Shown here: in pieces, positions 35,806-44,530 of the stretch | How positions within the stretch are numbered: position 1 is the stretch's first letter | Layout: the number at the start of each line of letters is the position of its first letter | Program-made: the position numbers and the translations under genes | Origin: JAPOXR01 sp965214695 | GTDB taxonomy: Bacteria; Pseudomonadota; Alphaproteobacteria; Rhodobacterales; Rhodobacteraceae | Assembly: GCA_965214695.1 (NCBI GenBank) | Contig: OZ243967.1 | Coordinates: 310,001-374,000 of the forward strand | Length of the DNA: 64,000 bases | Direction of reading: 5' to 3' | Notes under the pieces: model-generated | What the model was told of the DNA's origin: nothing | What the model saw: only the letters and a program-made list of their open reading frames with translations | The model's database searches: none

Positions 35806-36897
35806 ATGCGCCGACCGCCACTTGCCGAGGCTCGGGAGTCGTTGCGCGTCAAATGGTACCGGAGCCCCGTAGAGCCAGAAGTTCTCCACAAGCTGTTGCA
35901 GCGCAGCGACTTGTCGGCATGGCTGCAAACCCTGGGAGTGATTGCCTACCTGGCGGTAACCGCGGGGTTGACCTACTATTTCTTCGTGCACCAGATGTGG
36001 GCGCTCTTCGCAGTGGCACTGTTCGCGTACGGCACCTACGCATGTTTTCTCGGATCCGCATGCCACGAATTCGTCCACGGCACGGTCTTCAAGACAAAGT
36101 GGCTGAACCGTTTCTTTCTCTATTTTTTCTCAATCATCAATATGTTCAATCACGAGGAATACCTGCTGAGCCATACGTATCATCACCGTTATACGCTTCA
36201 CCCTGATGGCGACCGGGAGGTGGTGTTGCCGCAGTCGCCGGTGATCCGGGGTCTGTTTGTCGTGCAGATGTTCACCTTGAACCTGTTCGGTGGCCCCGGA
36301 GCGGAAGGACTGTATCAGCGAGGCCGGGCCACGATTCAAACCGCATTTGGCAAGTTGCCCGACATGGACGCACTTGGCGAGCCCATCGACAACCAGCAAC
36401 AAGAGTGGCTTGCGGCGCTCTACGCCACGCATCCAGAGGAACGGTGGAAGGCGGTAAGGTGGGCACGAATTATCCTTCTGTTTCACGCCGCGGTCATTGT
36501 TCTGGCCGTTGTGTTTCAACTCTGGCTGCTGCCGGTGTTCATTACGCTGTCGCGGATTCTGGCGAACTGGCTGAAGGCGCCGGCGGTATTCCTGCAGCAT
36601 GCCGGGCTGCGCGACAATGTGGCAGATTTTCGCAAGTGCACCCGCACCATCAAGCTAGATCCAGTCACGTCGATGATGTACTGGCACATGAACTGGCACG
36701 TTGAGCACCACATGTACCAGTGGGTGCCTTGCTACAACCTGCGGCGACTGCATCAGGCCATTGCATTCGACCTGCCCGAGCCCCGCGGTCTTCTGGGTGC
36801 ATGGCGAGAGGTGCACGCGACCTGGAGGCGGCAACAGATCGAACCCGAGTATCAGTTTGATACCCCTCTTCCGTCCACGGCGACCGCGGCGGCGTGA
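35806..36897 (+). CDS. Fatty-acid desaturase-type membrane di-iron enzyme
   Basis: This 363-residue integral membrane protein has the three histidine boxes of fatty-acid desaturases and hydroxylases. They are HEFVH, HTYHH and the C-terminal HVEHH, which bind two irons. Four or so hydrophobic segments flank them. It could introduce a double bond or hydroxyl group into an acyl chain or a related hydrophobic substrate. ATG 35806, preceded by GGAGGAGGGTAGC, is strongly favoured over upstream in-frame codons. It stands alone on its strand, 533 bases before the first ThDP enzyme. Confidence 0.88.
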   Translation: MRRPPLAEARESLRVKWYRSPVEPEVLHKLLQRSDLSAWLQTLGVIAYLAVTAGLTYYFFVHQMWALFAVALFAYGTYACFLGSACHEFVHGTVFKTKWLNRFFLYFFSIINMFNHEEYLLSHTYHHRYTLHPDGDREVVLPQSPVIRGLFVVQMFTLNLFGGPGAEGLYQRGRATIQTAFGKLPDMDALGEPIDNQQQEWLAALYATHPEERWKAVRWARIILLFHAAVIVLAVVFQLWLLPVFITLSRILANWLKAPAVFLQHAGLRDNVADFRKCTRTIKLDPVTSMMYWHMNWHVEHHMYQWVPCYNLRRLHQAIAFDLPEPRGLLGAWREVHATWRRQQIEPEYQFDTPLPSTATAAA

Positions 36898-37430
36898 AGA
36901 TGTGGATTTCCGATGGTCGCGACGGCTGGACGGCATGTCATTGAATCTCCGCAATATCGAGCCTTTGATGAAGTCCGGTGGTTGCGGAAAATCCCCGCGG
37001 CAGGGGCTGGCATTTTGTCCGGGGTGGTGACAGAATGCTGCAATCTCTGTGCCGGCTCCCGGAAAGGAGGACCGCAACTGGAGTGCTCCGGTGGTCGGCA
37101 AAATCATTGATTTCCCGTCTGCATTCGCTTCCGGCAAGAACATCGCCAAGTGGAGGAGGATGAGGTGTTGGGGCAAGATGGCGGCTGGGCGACACACGAA
37201 TTCAGTTTGCTGGCGAAATCGGGACGGCTCGACGACGCCTGCCGGCGACCGCGGCACCGTCTGCGGGCCAATGCTCTGGCCAAGTTCCTGACCCCTGCGC
37301 CGAATCCGGCCCTGGAAGCTTGGTTCGCAACGGTAAAATCCCGGCCTCGAAATGGCCAATATGCGAAATTCACTTCCCGGAGTGACTCGGCAATTGAACG
37401 AAGAGAGAAGACAGCAAAAGGGCACCAGAT
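36898..37430. other. Intergenic region, no gene seen
   Basis: There are 533 bases upstream of the first ThDP enzyme. A 94-codon frame at 37150-37434 lacks family features and runs into the start of the downstream gene. No thiamin-pyrophosphate riboswitch motif was recognised despite the ThDP-dependent product downstream. Confidence 0.4.
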
Positions 37431-39113
37431 ATGACACGCATGACCGGGGCGAAGTTCTTCGCCGATTCCCTTAAGGCTTACGGGGTCACCCACGTATTCG
37501 TGGCGCCCTCGGTGGCCAATCTGGCTCTCGCCGAGGCCAGCGCCATCGGCATCAAGAGCATCGTGCCGCACGGTGAAAAACCCGCTGCCTACATGGCCGA
37601 TGGCTACGCACGCGCCGCCAATCGGCCAGGCATATGCATTGCGCAGTCGGTCGGTGCGGCAAATCTCGCCGCCGGGCTCCAGGATCCGTTCCTGGCGCTT
37701 TCGCCCGTCATCGCGTTCACCGGACGCAAGACGCCGATGGAGCAGTACCGGAACGCCTACCAGGAAATTTCCCACGCTGGTCTCTACGATCCGGTCACCA
37801 AATTCAGCGGGCTGGTTGAGACGCTGGAGCAGTTCCCTCGAATGCTGCGCCAGGCCTTCCGCGAGGCAACCAGCGGCGCGACAGCGCCGGTTCACCTGGA
37901 CCTGCAGGGCGTCGCGGCAAACGTAATCTTGGAAAGCGAGTCTGACCTTGAGGTGATGGCCGAGGAGCAGTTCACCCGCCGCCCGGCATTCCGCCCTGAG
38001 CCGTCCCCCGACTCGGTGGCCGCGGCGGCGCAGGCACTGGCCAGCGCTGAGCGGCCAGTCATCATCGCCGGCGGCGGGGTGGTGGCGTCAGAGGCCCAGT
38101 CCGAAATCGTCGAGCTTGCCGAGAAGCTGTCGATTCCGGTCGCAACATCGCTCAATGCCAAGGGAACGATTCCGGACGACCACAGGCTTTCGGTTGGCGT
38201 CGTCGGCACCTACTCGAGAGCGTGCGCAAACCGCGCCGTGCACGAGGCAGATCTGGTTCTCTTCGTCGGTAGCCATACCGGAAGTCAGGTGACAAACGAG
38301 TGGATGACCCCCGCCGCCGGCACCCGAATTGTCCAGATCGACATCGATCCGTCGGAGTTGGGGCGAAATTACCCGGTCGAGGTCGGGATACAAGGAGACG
38401 CAAAGGCGGCGCTGCGCCGCCTCATTGACGCATCGCAGGTGGGCGACGGGCGAGCTGGCTGGGTGGAGCGCACCCGGAACCTGGTCCAGGAGTGGCAATT
38501 GGCGGTGGCGGCGCGGGCCACCTCCGACGCGGTGCCGATTATTCCCGATCGGCTGTGTACCGAGCTGACTGCGGTCCTCGACGCGAACTCGGTGCTGGTC
38601 GTCGACACCGGTCATGCCGGCATCTGGACCGCCGCCATGATCGATCTCAACCATCCAGGTCAAAAATTGCTCCGCTGCGCAGGATCGCTCGGCTGGGGGC
38701 TGCCAGCGGCAATCGGAGCGCAGTTGGCGCTGCCGGACAGACCTGTCATCTGCTTCATTGGCGACGGCGGGATCTGGTACCATCTGGGCGAGATCGAGAC
38801 TGCTGTCCGCTGCAAGGTGCCGGTGACGGTCGTGGTCAACAACAACAGCGGCTACATTCAAGACAAGGGCGGCGACGACATCGCATACGCCAAGGTTCCC
38901 GGCACTGACTCCAGCGAACTTTGGCGTTTCAACGACACCAACTTTGCCGCCATTGCCGAAAATATGGGTGCGCTGGGCATTCGGGTGGAAAAACCCGGTG
39001 AGATTCGCGGGGCGATCGAGCAGGCGTTGGCTTCAGGACGCACCGCGGTGGTTGACGTGGCAACCGACCCGGCTGACGGAAACCCGCCGGAGCGCTGGGT
39101 TCCGCCCGCATGA
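37431..39113 (+). CDS. Thiamine pyrophosphate-dependent enzyme (acetolactate synthase-like), copy 1
   Basis: This 560-residue protein has the three-domain ThDP enzyme layout. The PYR domain has the activating glutamate in VPHGEKPAAYMADGYAR, the central domain is FAD/nucleotide-like, and the PP domain has the ThDP motif GDGGIWYHLGEIETAV ending in NNN. It belongs to the acetolactate synthase/benzoylformate decarboxylase/oxalyl-CoA decarboxylase superfamily. The exact reaction (decarboxylation or C-C cleavage) cannot be read from the motifs. A second, clearly related copy lies at 57748. An SDR remnant and an intact SDR follow, and the copy 2 gene is also followed by an SDR. Confidence 0.88.
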   Translation: MTRMTGAKFFADSLKAYGVTHVFVAPSVANLALAEASAIGIKSIVPHGEKPAAYMADGYARAANRPGICIAQSVGAANLAAGLQDPFLALSPVIAFTGRKTPMEQYRNAYQEISHAGLYDPVTKFSGLVETLEQFPRMLRQAFREATSGATAPVHLDLQGVAANVILESESDLEVMAEEQFTRRPAFRPEPSPDSVAAAAQALASAERPVIIAGGGVVASEAQSEIVELAEKLSIPVATSLNAKGTIPDDHRLSVGVVGTYSRACANRAVHEADLVLFVGSHTGSQVTNEWMTPAAGTRIVQIDIDPSELGRNYPVEVGIQGDAKAALRRLIDASQVGDGRAGWVERTRNLVQEWQLAVAARATSDAVPIIPDRLCTELTAVLDANSVLVVDTGHAGIWTAAMIDLNHPGQKLLRCAGSLGWGLPAAIGAQLALPDRPVICFIGDGGIWYHLGEIETAVRCKVPVTVVVNNNSGYIQDKGGDDIAYAKVPGTDSSELWRFNDTNFAAIAENMGALGIRVEKPGEIRGAIEQALASGRTAVVDVATDPADGNPPERWVPPA

Positions 39114-39165
39114 TCTCTGCCGCCTCCGACGCATCACGCAAGGAACGGGACGATCAGAGACCCGG

Positions 39166-39592
39166 TTGGTGCTTGTCACCTGCGCCGCGAGGGGATGCGC
39201 CGAAGCGAAGGCCAGGCGCTTCACCGCGCAGGGGGCACGGCATCGCCATGCGCCGCAGGGCGGTGGCGCCGCACATGAACGAATGGCGGGCAGGGTGCCA
39301 GATCACCGTCAACGCAGTCTGCCCAGGTGGCCACCAGGCGCGCGATGTCGAGCTTCGCGAGGCACGGGAGAAGTGCACCGGTCTCGACTCCCGCGGCGTT
39401 CTTGTAGTTAACCTGGAAGAGAAGGACGAGAACCGCGCTCTTGGCGGTCACTGGCTGGTGAACGAACGCTGCAGGCAGGATTTCGGCGGGTTCGGAGATG
39501 TCGCGGCAATGGCGGTGTTCATCGCCTCCGACGAGGCCAGACACTTCGCCAGCCAGGATGTGAACACCACCTGCGGCTACATCATGTGGTAG
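39166..39592 (+). pseudogene. Decayed tandem copy of the downstream SDR gene
   Basis: This segment aligns with the intact SDR at 39642-40475. Its front matches VALITGAARGHAEAMARRF as VLVTCAARGCAEAKARRF. An extra base then shifts the frame near the GADIAM position. About 270 bases are missing up to RAVxPHM, and about 120 more before ITVNAVCPGGHQARDVEL. The C-terminus is nearly intact, ending DVNTTCGYIMW against DVNTPGGYIMW. The cofactor-loop residues are altered and the YxxxK region is deleted, so it cannot be an active SDR. Confidence 0.8.
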
Positions 39593-39641
39593 CGCGCTTG
39601 GCGGCAGCGAGCGAGAATGTAGGATCGGGGAGACCAACGAT

Positions 39642-40475
39642 ATGGGACGGCTGAAGGACAAGGTTGCGCTGATCACCGGCGCCGCGAGGGGACATGCCGA
39701 GGCCATGGCCAGGCGCTTCGCCGCCGAGGGGGCAGACATCGCCATGTGCGACATCGTGCCCAGGGATCAACTGGACAGCACCACCGGGGAGGCGGTGCGG
39801 GCCGCGGGGCGCCGCGCCCTTTGCTTCGAGACCGACGTGTCGGACGAGCGGCAGGTCAATGACATGGTGGAGCACACGCTTGCCGAGTTCGGCAAGATCG
39901 ACATCTTGGCACCGGTGGTCGGCATCGCCGGTCCGACCAAGGATCTGCACCAGCTCACGCTCGCCGAGTGGCGACTGGTTCAGACCGTCAACGTCGATTC
40001 GGCATTCTTGTGCTGCCGGGCGGTGCTGCCGCACATGATCGAACGGCGGGCGGGGCGGATCATTCTGTTCAGCTCGCCAACCGGCAAGCAGCCGCTGGCG
40101 CACCGATCACCCTACGCCACCAGCAAGATGGCGATAATTGGCCTGACGCGAACTCTCGCCGTCGAGACGGGGCGCCATTTGATCACCGTCAACGCAATCT
40201 GCCCAGGCGGCCACAGGGCGCGCGATGTCGAGTTGACCAAGGCATTCGCCGAGTACACAGGCCAGAGAGTCGAGGAAACGACCTTCTCCAACTACCCCGA
40301 GGAGACGGAGGAAAACCGCGTGATTGCCGGTCACTGGCTGGTCAATGAGGGCTACCTTCAGGACCACGGCACCTCCGAGGACGCGGCGGCAATTGCGGTG
40401 TTCATCGCCTCCGACGAGGCTAGCCACTTTACCGGCCAGGACGTGAACACGCCCGGCGGCTATATCATGTGGTAG
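39642..40475 (+). CDS. SDR family oxidoreductase
   Basis: This 277-residue short-chain dehydrogenase has LITGAARGHAEAMARRF as its cofactor loop. The usual TGxxxGxG third glycine is replaced (GHAEA), a pattern seen in some atypical SDRs. The NNAG motif is also altered to VVGIAG. The catalytic Ser lies in LFSSPTG, and Tyr/Lys in SPYATSK. The C-terminus DVNTPGGYIMW is unusual in ending on the substrate-loop motif. A decayed copy lies directly upstream and a ThDP enzyme before that. The substrate is unknown. Confidence 0.86.
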   Translation: MGRLKDKVALITGAARGHAEAMARRFAAEGADIAMCDIVPRDQLDSTTGEAVRAAGRRALCFETDVSDERQVNDMVEHTLAEFGKIDILAPVVGIAGPTKDLHQLTLAEWRLVQTVNVDSAFLCCRAVLPHMIERRAGRIILFSSPTGKQPLAHRSPYATSKMAIIGLTRTLAVETGRHLITVNAICPGGHRARDVELTKAFAEYTGQRVEETTFSNYPEETEENRVIAGHWLVNEGYLQDHGTSEDAAAIAVFIASDEASHFTGQDVNTPGGYIMW

Positions 40476-40550
40476 GAGATCGGCGACACAGGCGGTCGCG
40501 CGATGCGCAAATTTTCCAGAGATTGAGGCGGCTGACGTGAGGATGAAGAG

Positions 40551-41495
40551 ATGGCGATTGGAGACGTCGAGACCGTCGGGGTGGTAGGAGCCGGCCTCAT
40601 GGGCTCCGGTATCGCCCTCAACTTTGCGCTCGCCGGGCACAAGACCATCATGTGCGACCTGGCAGAGGACGTCCTGGCGGGCGCGCGAAAGAGGGTCGAC
40701 GGAGCCCTGGCAATGTTTGTGGAGGAAGGGCTGACAGCCTCTGCCGATGCCGATGCGGCCGTAGCTCGCATCGAATCGACCACGGACCTGGATGATCTGG
40801 CGCGGCGCTCGGACTTCATCACCGAAGCGATCGTCGAGCGGCTGGAGGACAAACAGCGGCTTTTTCGTCATCTGGACGAGACCTGCCCTCCCCACACGGT
40901 CATCGTAACCAACACCTCGTCGCTCAAACTGAGCGACATCGGTAACGGTGTGCGTCGGCAGGAGAGGCTCGGGCTTACCCACTACTTCGTCCCACCCCAC
41001 ATCGTTCCCGGCGTCGAGATCGCCAAGGGTCCCGGAACCAGCGACGAAACCTTTCAACTGCTCTATGACCTCATGAAGGCAATACGAAAGGTGCCGATCC
41101 GGGTGCTGAAGGAACGGTCGGGTTACCTGATCAATACGATCAATGACGCCCTCGCGTGGGAGGCCGGCAGGTTGTGGGCGGAGGGCGTGGCCAGCGCCGA
41201 AGACATTGAGCTGGGCATCAGGAGCACGATGGGCTTTCGGATGCCGTACTATGGACCTTTTGGTCATTACGACTACTCGGGCACGTGGCGCTGGCCGCCC
41301 GACGTGCTGGACAAGAAGCTGGCGCCGCCGGATTCCGTGCCGGCGCGCCAGGATGCCGAGCGGAGATACAAGAAGCGGCTGCAGCAGGGTCCGTTCTTCA
41401 TGGACCCCGAGCACGCGGCCGAGGACGAGGAGCGGCGCGACCGTGATTTCATCCGCAGGCTCAAAACGCTCTACCCGCGAGACCAAATCGAATGA
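40551..41495 (+). CDS. 3-hydroxyacyl-CoA dehydrogenase family protein
   Basis: This 314-residue protein has an N-terminal NAD-binding domain, VGVVGAGLMGSGIALNFALAG, and the catalytic-histidine region LGLTHYFVPPHIVPGVEI. The C-terminal helical domain begins near ERSGYLINTIND. The family includes 3-hydroxybutyryl-CoA dehydrogenase, lambda-crystallin/L-gulonate dehydrogenase and carnitine dehydrogenase. The aromatic insertion MPYYGPFGHYDYSGTW and shortened C-terminus argue for a non-CoA hydroxy acid substrate, but this is inference. Its stop overlaps the ATG of the amidohydrolase gene by four bases. Confidence 0.86.
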   Translation: MAIGDVETVGVVGAGLMGSGIALNFALAGHKTIMCDLAEDVLAGARKRVDGALAMFVEEGLTASADADAAVARIESTTDLDDLARRSDFITEAIVERLEDKQRLFRHLDETCPPHTVIVTNTSSLKLSDIGNGVRRQERLGLTHYFVPPHIVPGVEIAKGPGTSDETFQLLYDLMKAIRKVPIRVLKERSGYLINTINDALAWEAGRLWAEGVASAEDIELGIRSTMGFRMPYYGPFGHYDYSGTWRWPPDVLDKKLAPPDSVPARQDAERRYKKRLQQGPFFMDPEHAAEDEERRDRDFIRRLKTLYPRDQIE

Positions 41496-42511
41496 CGGAC
41501 GGCTCCCGGCGGCAGCCTGCCAACGCCGACACGCAGGTCCTCGACCCCGACCGCGAGATCGTCGATCCCCATCATCACCTCGTTGAAGAAGGGCACGAGT
41601 GGGGGCGCTACCTGCTCGCTGACCTGCAGGCGGACACCGGATCCGGCCACCGTGTAGTGCAGACGGTGTACGCCGAGTGCGGCCGCTGCTACCGCAGCGG
41701 CGGTCCCGAGCACCTGCGACCGGTTGGCGAGACCGAGTGGGTGGCCGGGGTGGCGCGCCAATCCAAGACAGGATCCGGCGCAGAGATCGCCGGCATCATC
41801 GCACATGCTGATCTCACGCTGGACGCCCGGCTCTCGGAGACGCTCGATGCGCATGAGGAAGCGGGTGAGGGGAGGTTCTGCGGCATCCGCCACAGCATCG
41901 CCCACGGCGACCATCGGCGCGGCTACGAGAACGCACCGGGCCCGGCGCCAATCGGGTTGGCCGCCGACATGCGGTTTCGCGCCGGTCTTCGAATGCTTGG
42001 GCGCCGCGGGATTGTCTACGACAGTTGGCATTTCCACTACCAGACGGAGGAATTCATCGCGCTGGCGCGCAGCGCACCCGACACCACTCTGGTGATGGAC
42101 CATTTCGGCACTCCCGTTGGGGTTGGCCGTTACCGGGAGCAGCGAGAGGAGATCTATTCCAACCTGAATGCCAGCATCGCCGCAGTCGCTGCCTGCCCCA
42201 ACGTTGTCGCCAAGTTGGGCGGTCTGGCGATGCCGGACAATGGGTTCCCATGGGCCCGGGGTGATGGCCGCGCGAGCGCCCGTGAACTGGCCCAGGCGCA
42301 GCGCTGCTACTATCTCAACGCCATCGACTGTTTCGGCACAGACCGCTGCATGTTCGAGAGCAATTTTCCGGTCGACAAAATCTCGATCGGCTACCGTTCA
42401 CTGTTCAACGCGTTCAAACTGATGACCGCGGATTTCTCGGAAACCGACAAGCAGGCGCTGTTCAGCGGCACCGCTCGGCGTATCTACAACCTGCCGCCGG
42501 TCGCTTTCTAG
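41492..42511 (+). CDS. Amidohydrolase family protein (amidohydrolase 2)
   Basis: This 339-residue metal-dependent hydrolase is of the amidohydrolase-2 (lactonase/decarboxylase-like) branch. Metal ligands are suggested by IVDPHHHLVEE near the N-terminus, FHYQTEEF in the middle, VMDHFGTP for the next histidine, and the late Asp/Glu region CMFESNFPVDK. Members open lactones or decarboxylate cyclic acids. Overlap with the preceding dehydrogenase suggests coupled synthesis of an oxidised product and its hydrolysis, for example a lactone. The substrate is unknown. Confidence 0.86.
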   Translation: MTDGSRRQPANADTQVLDPDREIVDPHHHLVEEGHEWGRYLLADLQADTGSGHRVVQTVYAECGRCYRSGGPEHLRPVGETEWVAGVARQSKTGSGAEIAGIIAHADLTLDARLSETLDAHEEAGEGRFCGIRHSIAHGDHRRGYENAPGPAPIGLAADMRFRAGLRMLGRRGIVYDSWHFHYQTEEFIALARSAPDTTLVMDHFGTPVGVGRYREQREEIYSNLNASIAAVAACPNVVAKLGGLAMPDNGFPWARGDGRASARELAQAQRCYYLNAIDCFGTDRCMFESNFPVDKISIGYRSLFNAFKLMTADFSETDKQALFSGTARRIYNLPPVAF

Positions 42512-42651
42512 GCATCATGGATTGACCTGTCCCGGCCCTGGCGCCGCGGGTTGCCTTGCAAGGTCAGAGAAGCGTCCCGGATCACATATGACCCGAGCGG
42601 TTGCGGTTTCGGATATTGACGGTCACGATGGTGATGGTTATCTGCACCCTC

Positions 42652-43497
42652 ATGCCGTACCCGCTCGAACCGGGCGTCATGTACATGATGCCTACCCACT
42701 TTGGACCATACACGGGTCCCCGCCGCGGACCCGATGGTCGAACATTCGCATGCGTTGATAATCCGAAGAATACGACCTATTCGGTCAGCTTCCTGACCAA
42801 CATTGATCAGCTGGAGTCCTTGCTGCCTCCCGGCTTCTCGACAGATGGCGAGCCGGTGGTAACCGTTTTCACCGAGCAGCTGAAGGAGATTGAGTGGCTC
42901 GCCGGGCGTGGCTACAACGTCCTGGGCGTCACGTTTCCGGTGCGCTATGCGGGTAAGAAGGACCGCGCCGCCGGCCCATTGCTGACGGTGCTCTGGGAAA
43001 ACCTGGCCGACCCAATCCTGACCGGCCGCGAGCAGCTCGGCTTCTCCAAGATCTACTGCGAGCTGCCCGAACCGGTGGTCAGGGCCGACGAGACCCACCT
43101 GACCGCGAGCTGGCTCGGATTCCGTTTCCTGGATTTGCGATTGACCGGGATGAAGGAGGTGGCGGAAACCGACTTCCCACCCCCGCCGGAGGCCAAGTCC
43201 GACGGCGTCGCTCAAGGAATGCTGCATTACAAGTACATCCCCAGGACCGGAGACTGGGGCGTCGCAGACGCCGAGTACGCGTGCCTGCTGCCAAATGGAA
43301 ACAGCAACCAAGTCATCAAGCAGATGTGGCGAGGAGATGGCACCGTCAAGTTCCATCGCGCCCGCTGGGAAGACCTGCCGACTCAATACTCGATCGTAAA
43401 CACCTTCGCCGATCTGGAAATTGTTGAATGGCGCGGCGCCACGATAACACGGAGCATCGGCGCCAAGGATCTGAGCGACCAGCGGGCCCTCCAGTAG
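42652..43497 (+). CDS. Acetoacetate decarboxylase-like protein
   Basis: This protein of about 281 residues resembles the acetoacetate decarboxylase (ADC) superfamily: NIDQLESLLPPGFSTDGEPVV, a GYNVLGVTFPVRYAGKK middle strand, and LGFSKIYCELPEP with the region that holds the Schiff-base lysine in true ADC. The Lys is present in LGFSKIYCE, but an intact Glu-Lys-Lys arrangement is not obvious. Activity may therefore be decarboxylation or aldol-type chemistry. Several in-frame ATGs exist (42628, 42634, 42652); the last begins MPYPLEPGVMYMMPTHF and is chosen by similarity to the family start. Confidence 0.72.
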   Translation: MPYPLEPGVMYMMPTHFGPYTGPRRGPDGRTFACVDNPKNTTYSVSFLTNIDQLESLLPPGFSTDGEPVVTVFTEQLKEIEWLAGRGYNVLGVTFPVRYAGKKDRAAGPLLTVLWENLADPILTGREQLGFSKIYCELPEPVVRADETHLTASWLGFRFLDLRLTGMKEVAETDFPPPPEAKSDGVAQGMLHYKYIPRTGDWGVADAEYACLLPNGNSNQVIKQMWRGDGTVKFHRARWEDLPTQYSIVNTFADLEIVEWRGATITRSIGAKDLSDQRALQ

Positions 43498-43585
43498 TGA
43501 CGGCCTCGCATGAATGGGGCGGACCATCTGCAATTGATCCGCTGACTGACTTGTGCTTCGCACACCGGCATGTCTGGGCGCAGAC

Positions 43586-44530
43586 ATGATCCGCGTCGAG
43601 AATCTGACCTGCTACTACGGCGAACGGCCGGCGGTTGACGACATTACCTTCAATATCGAGAAGGGTGAGATCGTCGGATTCCTGGGCCCCAACGGCGCGG
43701 GCAAGTCGAGCACGATGCGGATGATTACCGGATATATGATGCCCACGCGCGGAAGTGCCTGGGTCGCCGGTCGCGACATGACGCGAGACTCGCTGGAAGG
43801 GCGGCGCCACCTTGGTTATCTTCCCGAGGTCGTGCCGCTCTATGACGACATGACCACCCGTGCCTACCTGCAGTATATCGGGCGCCTGCGCGGGCTGGAC
43901 AGCGCAACGGCTTCCCGACGCGTGAACGAGGTCATCGAAATCTGCGCCCTCGGGGAGTACCGGGACGTCCTGCTGGCCAAACTGTCCAAGGGCTTTCGTC
44001 AGCGGGTCGGGCTGGCGCAGTCAATCATCAACGACCCCGAAGTGCTGATTCTCGATGAGCCTACAATTGGCATCGACCCGATTCAGGTGGCACAGACCCG
44101 TCAGCTCATCAGGAATCTGGGCGAGAACCGGACAATCCTGCTGTCAAGCCACATCCTTCCCGAAGTGAGCATGGTTTGTGAGCGGGTAATCATCATCAAC
44201 AAGGGCAAGATCGTCGCCGAGGACAGCATCGAAAGCTTGTCGTCGCGCGTCGCCGGCGACGAGCAATTGCGGCTGCGGGTCCGCGGCCCTGTGACCGAGG
44301 TGACCCGGGAGCTCAGCGCGGTGACCGGCGTCCGTGATGCCCGCTACCAAGATCCTTTTCACATCGTTCGCGTCGAGCCGGGCCGGGAGATGCAGGGTGC
44401 GATTATTGCCGCCGTCAGCGCCAAGGGGTGGGCGTTGCTGTCAATGGAATCGGTTGGCCTGAGTCTGGAGGACATTTTCCTGCAGCTGACCGCATCCGAT
44501 GGAGCAGCCGAACCGAAGGCGGGCGCATGA
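43586..44530 (+). CDS. ABC transporter ATP-binding protein (GldA-like)
   Basis: This ATPase of about 314 residues has Walker A GPNGAGKSS, the Q-loop region, signature LSKGFRQRVGLAQS, and Walker B LILDEPTIGIDPIQ followed by the H-loop LSSHILPE. The C-terminal extension of about 80 residues with an ACT-like pattern fits the CcmA/GldA branch of ABC-2 systems. ATG 43586 (MIRVENLTCYYG) is the family start. It overlaps the fused permease gene by four bases and forms one complex with it. Confidence 0.9.
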   Translation: MIRVENLTCYYGERPAVDDITFNIEKGEIVGFLGPNGAGKSSTMRMITGYMMPTRGSAWVAGRDMTRDSLEGRRHLGYLPEVVPLYDDMTTRAYLQYIGRLRGLDSATASRRVNEVIEICALGEYRDVLLAKLSKGFRQRVGLAQSIINDPEVLILDEPTIGIDPIQVAQTRQLIRNLGENRTILLSSHILPEVSMVCERVIIINKGKIVAEDSIESLSSRVAGDEQLRLRVRGPVTEVTRELSAVTGVRDARYQDPFHIVRVEPGREMQGAIIAAVSAKGWALLSMESVGLSLEDIFLQLTASDGAAEPKAGA

